NCBI GenBank assembly: GCA_009919265.1
Contig: RGCF01000003.1
Coordinates: 21,081-85,080, forward strand
DNA: 64,000 nucleotides
Reading direction: 5' to 3'
From: Bacteroidota bacterium
Lineage (GTDB): Bacteria > Bacteroidota > Ignavibacteria > Kapaibacteriales > UBA961
Shown: positions 48,283 to 58,626 of the stretch, piece after piece
Layout of the letters: the number at the start of each line of letters is the position of its first letter
How positions within the stretch are numbered: the stretch's first letter is position 1
Made by a program: the position numbers and the translations under genes
Notes under the pieces: model-generated
Databases searched by the model: none
Seen by the model: only the letters and a program-made list of their open reading frames with translations
What the model was told of the DNA's origin: nothing

Positions 48283-48540
48283 TTTTGAATTCCCCCTAGC
48301 ATTCATTCTGTAGATTCTTATTTCAACAAGCAGCTATTTTTCCATTAGGTCTGAAATAATGGACGAGATGAGTGATGGATATAGCATTCGACATAGTCGA
48401 TGATCAATTCTATACATAACTCCAACAGAGAATAAACAACAATGATTACAACATTTTTTTGTTGTTTCGTATATAACTTCAGAACCTATTTATTAACTCA
48501 ATCAGGCTGACATATCATGGGTTCAGCAAGGAGATGGAAT

Positions 48541-49614
48541 ATGAGAACAAGAAGCATTGCAATTGCCACAATAATGGTATTGCTCATGGGTTGTGCAACG
48601 AGGGCTCCATATCAGGGATCACCATTCATCAAATGGGAACATGATGGTGCGATTCATTCATTTGATAAAGCTTCTGCTTATACTGCCACATTTTTGGCAA
48701 AACATATTTCAGAAAATTCTACTGTATTGGAATTTCAGGGAAAACAACTGGAGTTTCAATCGCTGGGTCCTGTTCAAGATAATACAGACATTGAATCATA
48801 CAAAGTTCGAATTCCCGGACCGCTTGGTGAAGGACTATATACAATCAATGCACAGCAAACTATTGGCACATTGACAGCACAAGATAAACTTACATTACGA
48901 GTATTTCCTAGTCGACTTATTACTGGAACATTACAAAGTGGCGAAGAAATATCTAATGAAGAAGAAATCAAAGGATTAATTACATCTCTTTCAAAAGGCG
49001 ATGTCATGGAATTCGATGCAATCCCTAGTTCAGGTCTATTCATACCGGAACAACAATTCAAAACAATTGTGAAAGGACTCAAGAATGATATCACTTTGAT
49101 TGGTACAAATGTTCATTATACCGATGAATATACCATCCCAATCGAAACAGACAAGATCGGTGTCAAAATCATTTGGCAAGATCCGCTGGATCAAAAAGTA
49201 CAAGTACAGGTGTTTCCGAGTGATGGAACTGAATTCGTTGAATCCATGCCAGGCATAAAAAGACCTCGTATAGTTTGTGGTGATATTAGTCGAATCATTA
49301 ATGAACATGACCCTGTATTCCATATAAGCATTGAAGTAAAAGCACCAATATATCTTGACATGACAACTACAATTGAAAATGTCAAAATAGATGTGATTGA
49401 ACATAATGTCAATGGATATAACATTGTCCCAATCGATTCACCAAAACTTATCAATGGAACATGGGTCATGAGTTTTAAACTTGCAGGAACATTGCCGATA
49501 ATCCGTGGAACAGGTGGATCAATTAAAATCAAATGCAAAGCAACTGCAAAGTCAACAAATGGGGAGATATCACCTGAAGCCGTAAAGACTTGCAGGTTCA
49601 ATGTTGTATACTAA
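48541..49614 (+). CDS. uncharacterised lipoprotein
   Basis: MRTRSIAIATIMVLLMGCATRAP signal peptide with lipobox; AAGGAG SD. Confidence 0.7.
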   Translation: MRTRSIAIATIMVLLMGCATRAPYQGSPFIKWEHDGAIHSFDKASAYTATFLAKHISENSTVLEFQGKQLEFQSLGPVQDNTDIESYKVRIPGPLGEGLYTINAQQTIGTLTAQDKLTLRVFPSRLITGTLQSGEEISNEEEIKGLITSLSKGDVMEFDAIPSSGLFIPEQQFKTIVKGLKNDITLIGTNVHYTDEYTIPIETDKIGVKIIWQDPLDQKVQVQVFPSDGTEFVESMPGIKRPRIVCGDISRIINEHDPVFHISIEVKAPIYLDMTTTIENVKIDVIEHNVNGYNIVPIDSPKLINGTWVMSFKLAGTLPIIRGTGGSIKIKCKATAKSTNGEISPEAVKTCRFNVVY

Positions 49615-49627
49615 TTGGGGAAATATC

Positions 49628-50809
49628 ATGAACACATACTCATTTATACCAGCGATGATCGCTTGTATCATACATGCATATGCAATGCCAATTGCATTCG
49701 GCAAGGATAATCCTGAAGCTAAAACAATCATAGCACGATTTCCGGCATCTTACTCCAAGAAGACAAAAGTGTTTAAGCTCATTGTCAATGAAGACAACAA
49801 AATGGCATTCTATCATGCATTCAATGTTATTGAACCGATACAGTCTGCCCAAGCAAACAGATCAAAAAAGAAAGATGCCATCATTGATGCTATAGAATCC
49901 GGAATGAAGGACATACCGAGTTATTTCAAAGAACAACACTTTGGTACTTACAATGAAAATGATGCAGCTTATGCTCAATATTTTGCAGATTATCTCGCAT
50001 GGAAGAATGCTCAGTTTACTATTCTCTATGTTCTCACGGCGCCAAAGAAAGGTGGTGATATGGAGATACTTGGAATGGTGACAGCATTTGCCACAAATGC
50101 TGAACCTTCAGAAGTTATAATCAAACATGTGTATACAGCTGATATGCTAGTTGATGTTCAATGGAAAGGTAGTAAAGAAGGAAATCTTGTAGATGCAATC
50201 AACAATATGATTCACCAAAAAGATGCCGAAGACATAACATCGCTTCCAACAATACCGTCTCGCATTCAACAAGATGCAATTGAAAGAGTTCATTTGTCAA
50301 ATATCGTCAAGCTTGGACGCAATGATATTGATGCATATCGAATTGGAGAAAAAGAATTTCAACTGATTCATGCAGTATTGACACCTCCATTACCAACAAT
50401 GGCATCTATCGCTTCAAAATCGAATAAGAAAGATTTGATTATTGAAGCTATTGAAGAAGGCGAATCTGATATTGCAATGTTCGTACGAAGCTCAAGTGGT
50501 GGAATATTACACAATAGCGACCGCGAATTCGCTAGATATCAACAACTTATCTCGTATTATATGACTGAAACTTTTGAATCAGCATTTATCTTGACAAAAA
50601 GGAATGCCAAGTCAATCGAGATTCTTGCTCTCTTGCTCAATAATGCATGCATGCCATTAGTACAAGAAATTGATTGCTTGCAAAAAACAAAGAAAATCAT
50701 GCTTGCAAAAGAATTACAATCATATGGTATTGGTCCGGAACAGGTTCCATTACTTCAATACTTGCAGGAAATCATCAATAATAAGTCTTGCAAAAAAGTA
50801 TACCCATAA
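49628..50809 (+). CDS. uncharacterised secreted protein with internal duplication
   Basis: Signal-like N-terminus MNTYSFIPAMIACIIHAYAMPIAFG; two ~90-aa similar units (see findings); 14 nt downstream of the lipoprotein gene. Confidence 0.7.
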   Translation: MNTYSFIPAMIACIIHAYAMPIAFGKDNPEAKTIIARFPASYSKKTKVFKLIVNEDNKMAFYHAFNVIEPIQSAQANRSKKKDAIIDAIESGMKDIPSYFKEQHFGTYNENDAAYAQYFADYLAWKNAQFTILYVLTAPKKGGDMEILGMVTAFATNAEPSEVIIKHVYTADMLVDVQWKGSKEGNLVDAINNMIHQKDAEDITSLPTIPSRIQQDAIERVHLSNIVKLGRNDIDAYRIGEKEFQLIHAVLTPPLPTMASIASKSNKKDLIIEAIEEGESDIAMFVRSSSGGILHNSDREFARYQQLISYYMTETFESAFILTKRNAKSIEILALLLNNACMPLVQEIDCLQKTKKIMLAKELQSYGIGPEQVPLLQYLQEIINNKSCKKVYP

Positions 50810-50842
50810 AAAAACCCGCAGATACATTCTGCGGGTTTTTTT
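50810..50842. terminator. bidirectional intrinsic terminator
   Basis: AAAAAACCCGCAGA-TACAT-TCTGCGGGTTTTTTTT. Confidence 0.85.
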
Positions 50843-51534
50843 TAAATCGTGGTATATCTTTTTAATCGTAATACATAGCCATTTTGCCATGTGGCCGTCC
50901 TTTCATCGAAAACAGCCTGTGTAATTGAATGACCCAATACCCCTAGACTAGGAATATAGTGATCAATACTTTCATCTACTCCTGAATTTGATACTTGGCC
51001 CGAAGCAATAGTTCGATAGGTTAATGTTGATCGAAACTTTCTACCACTTAATTGCAGGGTATCGAGCATAAAAGACTGGTCACCATAATATGTGTGCTTA
51101 TACATATATTCAAGTGTAACCTTTTTGCCGGGAGATAAATCGACTGTTGCTTTTAAAGTATCATTGGATTCAGCAAGAGTTGTCACAGGAACTTTTATCC
51201 AAATAGAAGTAGAACCCAATGTCAATCGATGAAGTAAATCATAATCTGAATCAATTGCATAATATTCGATAAAACTTGTATCAGAATATTGTGTACGCAT
51301 CACAAAAACATCTGATTTGCCAAACATGATGGTGTCTGCACTCAATACCACGCGGGTAAATTCAGAAGTTGTTCCGGAAACACGATTACCAAAACGGTCA
51401 ATCTCATAGCCCTCATAGTAAAACGTACTACCAATAGCCGGGAATTTGACTCTCATTGTCTCAGGTCCAAGGACGCTAGAACCTTCGCAACCCCATAAAC
51501 ACAAACCAATACATAGTATCAAGAATAAACGCAT
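50842..51534 (-). CDS. uncharacterised lipoprotein
   Basis: MRLFLILCIGLCLWGCEGSS lipobox; no family recognised. Confidence 0.7.
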   Translation of the reverse strand: MRLFLILCIGLCLWGCEGSSVLGPETMRVKFPAIGSTFYYEGYEIDRFGNRVSGTTSEFTRVVLSADTIMFGKSDVFVMRTQYSDTSFIEYYAIDSDYDLLHRLTLGSTSIWIKVPVTTLAESNDTLKATVDLSPGKKVTLEYMYKHTYYGDQSFMLDTLQLSGRKFRSTLTYRTIASGQVSNSGVDESIDHYIPSLGVLGHSITQAVFDERTATWQNGYVLRLKRYTTI

Positions 51535-51648
51535 ATTTCACCCATCAAGATTGTAATCATAATCTCTGGCAATATACTATTTTGCAATGATTGGCACATG
51601 CTAATGCATGTATGATTGTTCAACTTAATTAAGCTCGGGGCACTACTT

Positions 51649-52749
51649 ATGAAATCTGTTACCTATATCCTACTTAGTGTGTTTATTCTAGCTACTTCTT
51701 TGCATTGTAATGCCGAAAAAAACAAAGAAAACAAACAAACACCTAAACCAGAAACACAAGTACAAAAAGCAAAGGAAATTACCATAACTGCAGTTGGCGA
51801 TATCATGATGGGAACAAATTATCCCGATGCTTCATCAATGCCTCCGAGAGATGCATATTTGCTAAAACCTGTAACAGAAGCACTCAAAAAGGGGGATATT
51901 ATCTTTGGAAATTTGGAAGGACCTGTATTGGATAGTGGGGGAAATCCAAAATCATGCAATGATCCTTCAACTTGTTATGTATTCAGACAACCGGAATACT
52001 TTGTACAAGAATTAAAAGATGCAGGATTCAACATGTTTTCCATCGCAAATAATCATGTTGGTGATCTGGGTGAACCCGGCAGAGTCAATACAAGCAAAGT
52101 ACTAAAAGAGCATCATCTTCGTTTTGCAGGGCAAACCACTTGTCCTTGGGATACGCTAAGAGTAAAAGGACTATTAATTGGTTTGACAGCATTTGCACCA
52201 AATAAAGGATGTCTGGATATCAATGATGAACAAGAGATTCGAAAAGTTGTAAAAAAACTTGATGGATTTTGCGATATCGTCATCGTTTCTTTTCATGGCG
52301 GTGCGGAAGGACAATCACATACACATGTTCCAAGAAAACATGAAATGTTTCTTGGCCAAGATCGTGGAGATGTTCACGCTTTTGCAAGACAAGCCATTGA
52401 TGCCGGAGCGGATATTGTTCTAGGACATGGACCACATATCACAAGAGCAATAGATGTGTATAAAGGAAGATTCATTGCTTATTCAATGGGAAATTTTTGC
52501 ACCTATGAAAAATTTAATATCAAAGGGATTTCAGGAATGGCGCCAATATTTGAATTACACATATCAAGTAATGGTGAATTCATGGATGGCAAAGTCATAC
52601 CAACAAGACAGTTCGACAGAGGTGGGCCTGTAATTGATGAACATAATTCTGTAATCGAAGAGATTATCAGATTAACAAAAGAGGACATACCAGAAGTCGA
52701 TCTTCAATTCAACGACCGTTCATTCACCATACAATCAAAAAAACAATGA
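51649..52749 (+). CDS. CapA-family (poly-gamma-glutamate synthesis-like) metallophosphoesterase lipoprotein
   Basis: ITITAVGDIMMGTNYP...IIFGNLEGPVLD...FNMFSIANNHVGDLGEPG...VIVSFHGGAEG...GADIVLGHGPHITRAIDVYKGRFIAYSMGNF. Confidence 0.88.
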   Translation: MKSVTYILLSVFILATSLHCNAEKNKENKQTPKPETQVQKAKEITITAVGDIMMGTNYPDASSMPPRDAYLLKPVTEALKKGDIIFGNLEGPVLDSGGNPKSCNDPSTCYVFRQPEYFVQELKDAGFNMFSIANNHVGDLGEPGRVNTSKVLKEHHLRFAGQTTCPWDTLRVKGLLIGLTAFAPNKGCLDINDEQEIRKVVKKLDGFCDIVIVSFHGGAEGQSHTHVPRKHEMFLGQDRGDVHAFARQAIDAGADIVLGHGPHITRAIDVYKGRFIAYSMGNFCTYEKFNIKGISGMAPIFELHISSNGEFMDGKVIPTRQFDRGGPVIDEHNSVIEEIIRLTKEDIPEVDLQFNDRSFTIQSKKQ

Positions 52750-53609
52750 ATAACCGATCAATCCACTCCATCATCCCACCACCGCAACCACACTTTGTTG
52801 GTGATGGATTTCGTGTACACAATTTTTTTCCATCACATGTGCAAGGCGGGATGATAAAAACAGATCCATTTTTGCTTTTGGATTATGGTTCTCCGCATTA
52901 TTTCGAGCCGAGTCATCATCAGCGTGGTGTAGATGTGCATCCTCACCGTGGCTTTGAAACAGTCACTTTTGCATTCAAAGGGAGTGTCGCTCATAAAGAT
53001 AGTTCGGGTGGTGGCGGAATCATTGGCGAAGGTGATATTCAATGGATGACTGCCGGATCAGGAGTTCTGCACGAAGAATTCCATACGGAAGAATTTGCAA
53101 AAACAGGTGGTGAATTTCATATGGCGCAATTATGGGTCAATTTGCCTGCCAAAGACAAAATGACAAAACCCAAGTATCAAGCGATTAAGAATGAAAGCAT
53201 ACCAAGATATGAATCAGCCGATTGTCAAGTTGAAATAGTTGCAGGTTCACATAGAGGAATCAAAGGAATTGCGTCAACTTTCACACCAATCGACATGCTA
53301 CTCATTACTCTAAACAAGGGAGCAATATTTGAACATGCATGTCCTTCAAGTTATACTGCAATTGCAGTGAATATCAAAGGAAATGCCATAATGGGTAATC
53401 AAGCATTTCCAGAACATCATTGTGCCATCTTTGCAAATGATGGCGAAGCACTTCAGATTGAAGCAAGAGAAGATTCACGCTTTTTGTTATTGGCTGGGGA
53501 ACCCATTCGTGAATCAATCGTTGCGGCAGGACCTTTTGTCATGAATACAAGAGAAGAAATCATGCAAGCATTTGAAGATTATTCTACAGGTGCCTTTGGG
53601 GCATTATGA
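52746..53609 (+). CDS. pirin family protein
   Basis: DPFLLLDYGSPHYF...GVDVHPHRGFETVTFAFKGSVAHKDSSGGGGIIGEGDIQWMTAGSGVLHEE. Confidence 0.94.
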   Translation: MNNRSIHSIIPPPQPHFVGDGFRVHNFFPSHVQGGMIKTDPFLLLDYGSPHYFEPSHHQRGVDVHPHRGFETVTFAFKGSVAHKDSSGGGGIIGEGDIQWMTAGSGVLHEEFHTEEFAKTGGEFHMAQLWVNLPAKDKMTKPKYQAIKNESIPRYESADCQVEIVAGSHRGIKGIASTFTPIDMLLITLNKGAIFEHACPSSYTAIAVNIKGNAIMGNQAFPEHHCAIFANDGEALQIEAREDSRFLLLAGEPIRESIVAAGPFVMNTREEIMQAFEDYSTGAFGAL

Positions 53610-54539
53610 TCAATTCAATAATCTCGAAAGAAATGTCCCCGGCCTGATACATGATTTGAATTCTTCGATTGGAAGCGTATATCGAACAGGATACATTAAA
53701 TATTCGCATTGCTCATGCATCCCAAAGATATTCAAATAATCAAATGTAATTGCACTTCGATTAGGATAGAGTACAATATTGTCGAGATGCAATTCTTCAT
53801 CTAGGTTCATACCACAATCGGTCATGGTAACAAGCTCATCCTCACCATATTGTTTGATTTGATTTAATGCTTCCTCTTCCGCATAAGCATCAGCTGCAAT
53901 TTTTGTTTTGGCAAATGCATGATCGATCAAATAATCAGTCAATTGAATCTCTTTGTTTTTAAGAAGATCAATAACATGAAAAGAAATCCAAGGCCGATGA
54001 TTGTCTATTCTTTCTCTATACACTTTGATAGAAGCAATACCTTTTCTCACCATCAGATATTGAATATCAGAAACACTATCCTTTAAACCCTTCCCTTTTC
54101 TCAACATTGCAGGATCAATGTTCAATTGCATTGTTTTTGCATAGAGAGAATCTGTTGGGAAAATATGAATGTCTGCACCATACCCCTTTGCCGGCTTCCA
54201 AAAGCCGGACATACCATGTTCAGTTTTCTGTAATGTGAATTGTTCTTTTACAGCAGTTCTACCCGACATAACCTTTAATACAATACCATTTTTATATGTT
54301 TCGCCTTTAAATGGTATGGTATCTAGGTCTATACGATTGACATACCAACCAGAATATACTCCGGCAACAGTTTCATGAATCTCCATCCAAATCGGTGTGA
54401 TGGGACCAGTACTATCCGGATCAAGCCAACCTTCATAGACCTCTGAGTGAAGGGTATTCATGGAAAACCCTATCGCAAAGAGCCAAATGAGAAAATATGG
54501 TATGATGTTGAGTACATTCATTGAGAGGGTTTTCCCCAT
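53610..54539 (-). CDS. uncharacterised secreted protein
   Basis: N-terminal hydrophobic segment (IIPYFLIWLFAIGFSMNTLHS); no family recognised. Confidence 0.6.
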   Translation of the reverse strand: MGKTLSMNVLNIIPYFLIWLFAIGFSMNTLHSEVYEGWLDPDSTGPITPIWMEIHETVAGVYSGWYVNRIDLDTIPFKGETYKNGIVLKVMSGRTAVKEQFTLQKTEHGMSGFWKPAKGYGADIHIFPTDSLYAKTMQLNIDPAMLRKGKGLKDSVSDIQYLMVRKGIASIKVYRERIDNHRPWISFHVIDLLKNKEIQLTDYLIDHAFAKTKIAADAYAEEEALNQIKQYGEDELVTMTDCGMNLDEELHLDNIVLYPNRSAITFDYLNIFGMHEQCEYLMYPVRYTLPIEEFKSCIRPGTFLSRLLN

Positions 54540-54626
54540 TCATTAACAGATTATGTGAATTTTCACGAATTTGCAGTCTGCAATTTGCAGGAATTATGGT
54601 CCTTAAACAAACAGACATTGCAAGTG

Positions 54627-57230
54627 ATGAAAGAAACCCCATTGATGCGACAATACAAAGAGATGAAGGCAAAGAACCCTGATGCGGTTATGCTTTTCAG
54701 AATGGGTGATTTCTTTGAAACATTTGAAGATGATGCAGTCATTGCAGCTCGAGTTTGTGGCATAACTCTTACAAAAAGAAATAATGGAGATGCCGGTGAA
54801 GTTCCATTGGCTGGTTTCCCACATCATCAACTTGATACATATCTTCCAAAATTAGTCAGAGCCGGATATCGAGTGGCTGTATGCGAACAAGTAGAAGATC
54901 CAAAACTTGCCAAAGGGATAGTCAAAAGAGATGTCATTGAAGTTGTCACACCGGGAATCGGACTCTATGACAAATTACTCGATGCTCAAAGAAATACATA
55001 TATAGCCGCGCTTTCTGTCTATCCACACAAATCTGGATTCTTGGTATATGGTATCGCAATTGCTGATATCTCCACAGGAGAATTTCATACAACAGAGATA
55101 TCTCGTCAAGCTGTAGAATCTGTATTGGAATTGTTTTCACCTGCAGAGATCATTGTTTCCAAAACATTGGCTAGAGAAATGGATGATGTACTCAGCGATC
55201 TTCCATTTCAACCGGCAATTACGAAGCGTGAGGATTGGATTTTCGATATGGAGTTTGCAAAGGATGTCTTGCTGCGACATTTCAACACTGCATCACTGAA
55301 AGGATATGGGATTGATGAGATGTCTGCAGGACTCATGTCTGCAGGAGCTTGTTTACAATATATCAATGAAACACAGAAAAAAGCAGCAACGCAAATTCAA
55401 TCAATTTCGATCTTTGATCATGGAGACTTCATGTTGCTTGATCATGCAACGCGAAGAAATCTTGAGATTTTATCATCGATACATGATCAAAAACATGGTT
55501 CATTATTGTCTGTACTTGACCATACTTCCACACCAATGGGAAGCAGACTCTTCAAACGCTGGGTTGCTCGACCATTAAGAAAGAAAGAATTGATTGATGT
55601 TCGACTTACCTCTGTCCGCATCTTGTATACCAATCAACAATTAATTGAACAAGTAAGCGAACATTTACGGTCAATAGGAGATTTGGAACGATCAATCACA
55701 AAGATTTGCGCAGGTAAGGCTGGACCACGAGACATGATTGCATTGAAAAATGGTCTTTTACAGATTCCCATTATACGCACCATCATCTTTGAACTTAAAA
55801 CGCCTCTTTTTCAATCTATTGTCAATCGATTGCATGATCTAAGTGATATAACAGACATGATTTCGCGAGCATTGCGTGAAGATGCACCCGCACAATTGGG
55901 TGCCGGTATTGCATTTAATACAGGATTCTCAAATGAGCTCGATACCTATCTTGAAGCATTGCACTCAGGAAAAGATTGGATCAAAGCATATCAAGAAAGA
56001 GAAAGAGAATCAACAGGAATCAGTTCGCTCAAGATTGCATCAAACAATGTGTTTGGTTATTACATTGAAATCAGCAATACGCATAAAAGTCGAGTACCTG
56101 AAGATCGTTATCAAAGAAGACAAACACTTGCAAATGCAGAACGATATATCACACAGGAATTAAAAGAGATTGAGCAGAAAATAACTTCTGCTGATGAAAA
56201 GATTTCTACTTTGGAACAATCTCTGTTTCAAGAACTACGGAATGCCATTATTGTGCATACCGAATCAATTCAATCAATCGCACTTGCAATTGCTGAACTT
56301 GATTGTTTGCAAAGCTTTGCATCAGTGTCTCTCAAACATCAATATGTTGAACCCGTCATTGGAGAAGATACGTCGCTTTCCATCATTTCTGGTAGACACC
56401 CAGTTGTTGAGCGAATGCTATCACCCGGAAATCCATTTACTCCAAATGATACGATATGTAATGATTCAGAACAATTGCATATCATTACAGGTCCAAATAT
56501 GGCTGGAAAATCATGTTATCTACGCCAAGTTGGACTCATCGTTTTGCTAGCACAAATTGGATGTTTTGTCCCTGCGGAATCTGCATATATTGGCATTGTT
56601 GACCGTATTTTCACGCGCGTTGGTGCGCAGGATAATATCTCTGCAGGTGAAAGTACATTTCTTGTTGAAATGCAAGAAGCAGCAAATATCATGAACAATG
56701 CAACATCAAGAAGTTTATTATTGCTTGATGAAGTTGGAAGAGGTACGGCAACATTTGATGGGATTTCAATCGCTTGGGCAATTGCAGAACATGTTCATGA
56801 TATTACCCGTTCACGAATGTTATTCGCAACACATTATCATGAACTAACATCATTGACTAATCATCTAAAACATGCAAGAAATTATAAGGTTGAGGTGAAA
56901 GAAGTTCAGGATACGATTCTCTTCACACATAAAGTAATTCCCGGTACAAGCGATCATTCATTTGGCATCCATGTGGCACAAATGGCAGGACTACCGCCTT
57001 CAATTATTTCGAGGGCTTCTTCTTTGCTAAAAGGAATGGAAGGTGAAAAACAGGAATTGCATATTGAACAAACAGAAAGATCTGATATCAATTCAGGACA
57101 GATATCAATTTTTGAAATGAGAGATGATGCACTTCGCAGATCATTACTTGATTTGGATCTCAATCTACTCACTCCCCTTCAGGCATTCGAACATCTCTTG
57201 CGTCTAAAAAAAGATGCGGAGCAATCATGA
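54627..57230 (+). CDS. mutS: DNA mismatch repair protein MutS
   Basis: TPLMRQYKEMKAKNPDAVMLFRMGDFFETFEDDA...TGPNMAGKSCYLRQVGLIVLLAQIG...LLLLDEVGRGTATFDG; start at internal Met preferred. Confidence 0.96.
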   Translation: MKETPLMRQYKEMKAKNPDAVMLFRMGDFFETFEDDAVIAARVCGITLTKRNNGDAGEVPLAGFPHHQLDTYLPKLVRAGYRVAVCEQVEDPKLAKGIVKRDVIEVVTPGIGLYDKLLDAQRNTYIAALSVYPHKSGFLVYGIAIADISTGEFHTTEISRQAVESVLELFSPAEIIVSKTLAREMDDVLSDLPFQPAITKREDWIFDMEFAKDVLLRHFNTASLKGYGIDEMSAGLMSAGACLQYINETQKKAATQIQSISIFDHGDFMLLDHATRRNLEILSSIHDQKHGSLLSVLDHTSTPMGSRLFKRWVARPLRKKELIDVRLTSVRILYTNQQLIEQVSEHLRSIGDLERSITKICAGKAGPRDMIALKNGLLQIPIIRTIIFELKTPLFQSIVNRLHDLSDITDMISRALREDAPAQLGAGIAFNTGFSNELDTYLEALHSGKDWIKAYQERERESTGISSLKIASNNVFGYYIEISNTHKSRVPEDRYQRRQTLANAERYITQELKEIEQKITSADEKISTLEQSLFQELRNAIIVHTESIQSIALAIAELDCLQSFASVSLKHQYVEPVIGEDTSLSIISGRHPVVERMLSPGNPFTPNDTICNDSEQLHIITGPNMAGKSCYLRQVGLIVLLAQIGCFVPAESAYIGIVDRIFTRVGAQDNISAGESTFLVEMQEAANIMNNATSRSLLLLDEVGRGTATFDGISIAWAIAEHVHDITRSRMLFATHYHELTSLTNHLKHARNYKVEVKEVQDTILFTHKVIPGTSDHSFGIHVAQMAGLPPSIISRASSLLKGMEGEKQELHIEQTERSDINSGQISIFEMRDDALRRSLLDLDLNLLTPLQAFEHLLRLKKDAEQS

Positions 57231-57250
57231 ACAAAGATTCAATAATCTAC

Positions 57251-57760
57251 TTATTTATTTCTCGCCTGTTTCAATAATTCACGAGTTTGCAAACGCTGTT
57301 CTCGACGAAGAGTGGCTTCTTCATAACGACGCTTATCTTCATTCGAAGCAGGTTCTATTGGTGGGACTTGCAAAGGCTTACCATATTGATCAATGGCAAC
57401 AAAGGTAAGATATGCGCTAGAAGTGTGTACTTGTACTCCGTGTAAGGGATCTTCCCTAAAAACTTTCACTCCAATTTCCATTGAAGTTGAAAATGCTCTA
57501 TTGACACTTGCCAAAACTCTCACTACATGACCCAATTTTATTGGTTCAAAAAAATTGATCACATCCACTGATGCAGTAACACATACCTTTCCTGAGTGAC
57601 GCATTGCAGCCAATGCCGCAGCAATATCAATCCAATGCATAAGGCGTCCGCCTAAGAGATTACCCAATTGATTTGTGTCATTCGGAAGGACAAGATTCGT
57701 CATTTCAACCGTGGACTCTGAAGGAGCCTTTCCACTTGTGTGATCGTGATGTTGCATCAT
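57251..57760 (-). CDS. acyl-CoA thioesterase (hotdog fold, YciA-like)
   Basis: LPNDTNQLGNLLGGRLMHWIDIAAALAAMRHSGKVCVTASVDVINFFEPIKLGHVVRVLASVNRAFSTSMEIGVKV; AAGGAG SD. Confidence 0.9.
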   Translation of the reverse strand: MMQHHDHTSGKAPSESTVEMTNLVLPNDTNQLGNLLGGRLMHWIDIAAALAAMRHSGKVCVTASVDVINFFEPIKLGHVVRVLASVNRAFSTSMEIGVKVFREDPLHGVQVHTSSAYLTFVAIDQYGKPLQVPPIEPASNEDKRRYEEATLRREQRLQTRELLKQARNK

Positions 57761-57774
57761 GTACTCCTTAACAT

Positions 57775-58563
57775 TCAATGAGGAAGTAATTGCTCGGAAG
57801 TTTCGACATTTGATCTCAATCTTCCGGTTACAAAACGTTTTTTGTATACATCAATCATCGACTTTGCATCATCATAGCGTCTAAGTGCTATTAGTGATTC
57901 AATCTTTCCTGCAAATGCCGTTTCATAATGTTCAGTGTCGGGATAATCATCTATGATGGCATCATAATAAATGATTGCCGATCTATTCGAATATAATGAG
58001 CGATATAACTCAGCTGTAATCAACTCTCTTTCGGCTAGTCTATTGCGTAATTCATTAATCTTTTTTCCGGATTCATTATATAAAGAATCAAGGGGGAAAA
58101 TTGCCTGAAATTCAGAAAAACTAGCTATCGCCTTTTTTGTATAATCCTGATCTCTATCCGCCGGCGGAGATAACTCATAATAGCACATTGCCGTTTTATA
58201 TAATGCTGTTTTATTAAGTGGACTACTTGGATAGCTTCTTCTTACCATACCAAAATTGAATGCAGCCATGACATATTCTTTTTTGGCAAAACTAATCTCC
58301 CCCAAATAAAATTGTGCATCATCTGCATATTGTGTTGTGGGAAATTGCAAACGAATCACATCGAATAGTCTTTGTGCTTCGAAATAATCTTCATCAAGAA
58401 AAGCTTTAACGCCTGCATTGTATGCAGTTTCAGCATCCATGATTTCACCTGCTGTTTTGACGCCAGAACAGGAAGTAAGCAAGAGCATAACAGAACAATA
58501 AAGAGCAGTCAATAGATATGCACTTCGGTTGGATTTGATCTTGTATTCTAAGTTGGATTTCAT
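57775..58563 (-). CDS. bamD: outer membrane assembly lipoprotein BamD
   Basis: LLLTSCSG lipobox; TPR-like YNAGVKAFLDEDYFEAQRLFDVIRLQFPTTQYADDAQFYLGEISFAKKEYVMAAFNFGMVRRSYPSSP. Confidence 0.88.
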   Translation of the reverse strand: MKSNLEYKIKSNRSAYLLTALYCSVMLLLTSCSGVKTAGEIMDAETAYNAGVKAFLDEDYFEAQRLFDVIRLQFPTTQYADDAQFYLGEISFAKKEYVMAAFNFGMVRRSYPSSPLNKTALYKTAMCYYELSPPADRDQDYTKKAIASFSEFQAIFPLDSLYNESGKKINELRNRLAERELITAELYRSLYSNRSAIIYYDAIIDDYPDTEHYETAFAGKIESLIALRRYDDAKSMIDVYKKRFVTGRLRSNVETSEQLLPH

Positions 58564-58626
58564 ATGGCAAAATTAGACTATTTATAACTAATGGCGTATT
58601 TTGCGTGATATTTTCATTCCCTTTTT

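Noticed and set aside
48434-48466. AACAACAA...TTGTTGTT hairpin upstream of the lipoprotein gene
   Set aside because: AT-rich 8-bp stem in an AT-rich spacer; weak and easily fortuitous
49191-49601. 136-aa minus-strand ORF
   Set aside because: Antisense to the lipoprotein ORF that has signal peptide, lipobox and SD
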